From positions 1 through 5,760 of the forward strand of contig JAZOAI010000022.1 of the NCBI GenBank assembly GCA_045595365.1: a stretch of 5,760 nucleotides of DNA, read 5' to 3'. Both the position numbers and the translations under genes were made by a program. This DNA comes from SIG480 sp045595365. GTDB taxonomy: Bacteria; Bacillota; Clostridia; Oscillospirales; JAAYXM01. This document shows, piece by piece, positions 5,626 to 5,760 of this stretch. Every line of letters begins with the position of its first letter. Positions within the stretch are counted from its first letter, which is position 1. The notes beneath the pieces were generated by a model. That model saw only the letters and a program-made list of their open reading frames with translations. It was not told where the DNA came from and made no database searches.

Positions 5626-5760
5626 TCAGATTGTCAAGCCAAGTGCAACACTTTTTTTAATAAACTCCAAAGGAGATAAAAAGCCCAAGCATTTACGAGG
5701 TCTGTTATTGATTAATGAAACAACTGCATCCAATCTTTCCTGGGGAAGATTGCGAAAATC
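5626..5760 (-). CDS. IS30-family transposase, C-terminal 44 aa (cut by window edge)
   Basis: The minus strand is open from the window edge to a TGA at 5626-5628. It encodes 44 residues that begin DFRNLPQERLD and contain INNRPRKCLGF, followed by LSPLEFI. The NNRPRKCLGF-x-(S/T)P-x-E block is the characteristic end of the DDE transposases of the IS30 family, lying just after the catalytic Glu. The catalytic DDE residues themselves are outside the window, so intactness cannot be judged. The reading frame is clean over the visible part. Transcription of this element runs toward the FliB-like gene and could feed it. Confidence 0.86.
   Translation of the reverse strand, partial: DFRNLPQERLDAVVSLINNRPRKCLGFLSPLEFIKKSVALGLTI
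5626..5760 (-). mobile_element. IS30-family insertion sequence, right end (partial)
   Basis: The last transposase codons and stop, on the minus strand GTTGCACTTGGCTTGACAAT followed by CTGA, resemble a terminal inverted repeat. IS30 ends also carry a GTTGC-type block about 20 bases in from the tip, and in this family the transposase stop lies in or next to the right repeat. The outer boundary is therefore probably within a few bases of 5626, but the matching left repeat and any target duplication are outside the window, so the exact end is inferred. Confidence 0.6.

Noticed and set aside
1..5760. CRISPR array, tRNA or rRNA genes, toxin-antitoxin or phage-defence genes.
   Set aside because: There is no regularly spaced repeat, no cloverleaf with tRNA consensus (the 1-140 fold lacks GGTTCRA and anticodon features), and no gene of such families.

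Overview
The window reads as a piece of a Firmicutes (probably clostridial, possibly uncultured gut-type) chromosome. The reasons are moderate GC, strong purine-rich Shine-Dalgarno sites before every gene, a FeoB-associated Cys-rich small protein, a FliB-like cysteine-cluster protein and an IS30-family insertion sequence. The taxon is inferred from gene content only.

Every gene I can support lies on the minus strand, so the window reads from right to left. Bases 5626-5760 are the C-terminal end of an IS30-family transposase, cut by the window edge. A 137-base intergenic stretch (5489-5625) with only weak promoter candidates follows. Next come three closely packed genes: a FliB-type lysine-N-methylase homologue (5488-4553), a neutral-ceramidase-fold protein without a signal peptide (4531-3197) and a GNAT acetyltransferase (3172-2627), separated by 21 and 24 bases.

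The ferrous iron uptake operon follows 28 bases later: feoA (2598-2362), feoB (2365-356) and a 44-residue FeoB-associated Cys-rich membrane protein (359-225). Both junctions are 4-base ATGA stop/start overlaps, so the three are probably translationally coupled. A good sigma-70 promoter (TTGACA, 16 bases, TATAAG) sits over the last codons of the GNAT gene, so feo can probably be transcribed on its own as well as by read-through. A 36-base perfect palindrome (149-184) ends the operon as an intrinsic terminator.

Beyond the terminator, bases 1-140 are non-coding and contain nested inverted repeats that can fold into a branched, cloverleaf-like structure. This looks like an intergenic dispersed repeat or structured RNA.

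Functionally, FeoB imports Fe2+ across the membrane, FeoA is its small cytosolic partner, and the Cys-rich peptide is a likely membrane accessory. The upstream FliB-like protein has ten clustered cysteines that suggest metal or Fe-S binding, which makes its position ahead of an iron importer suggestive but not proof of a link. I see no clear new multi-gene system. The best leads are the folded repeat, the ceramidase-fold protein lacking the usual nucleophile serine, and the FliB homologue without flagellar neighbours.
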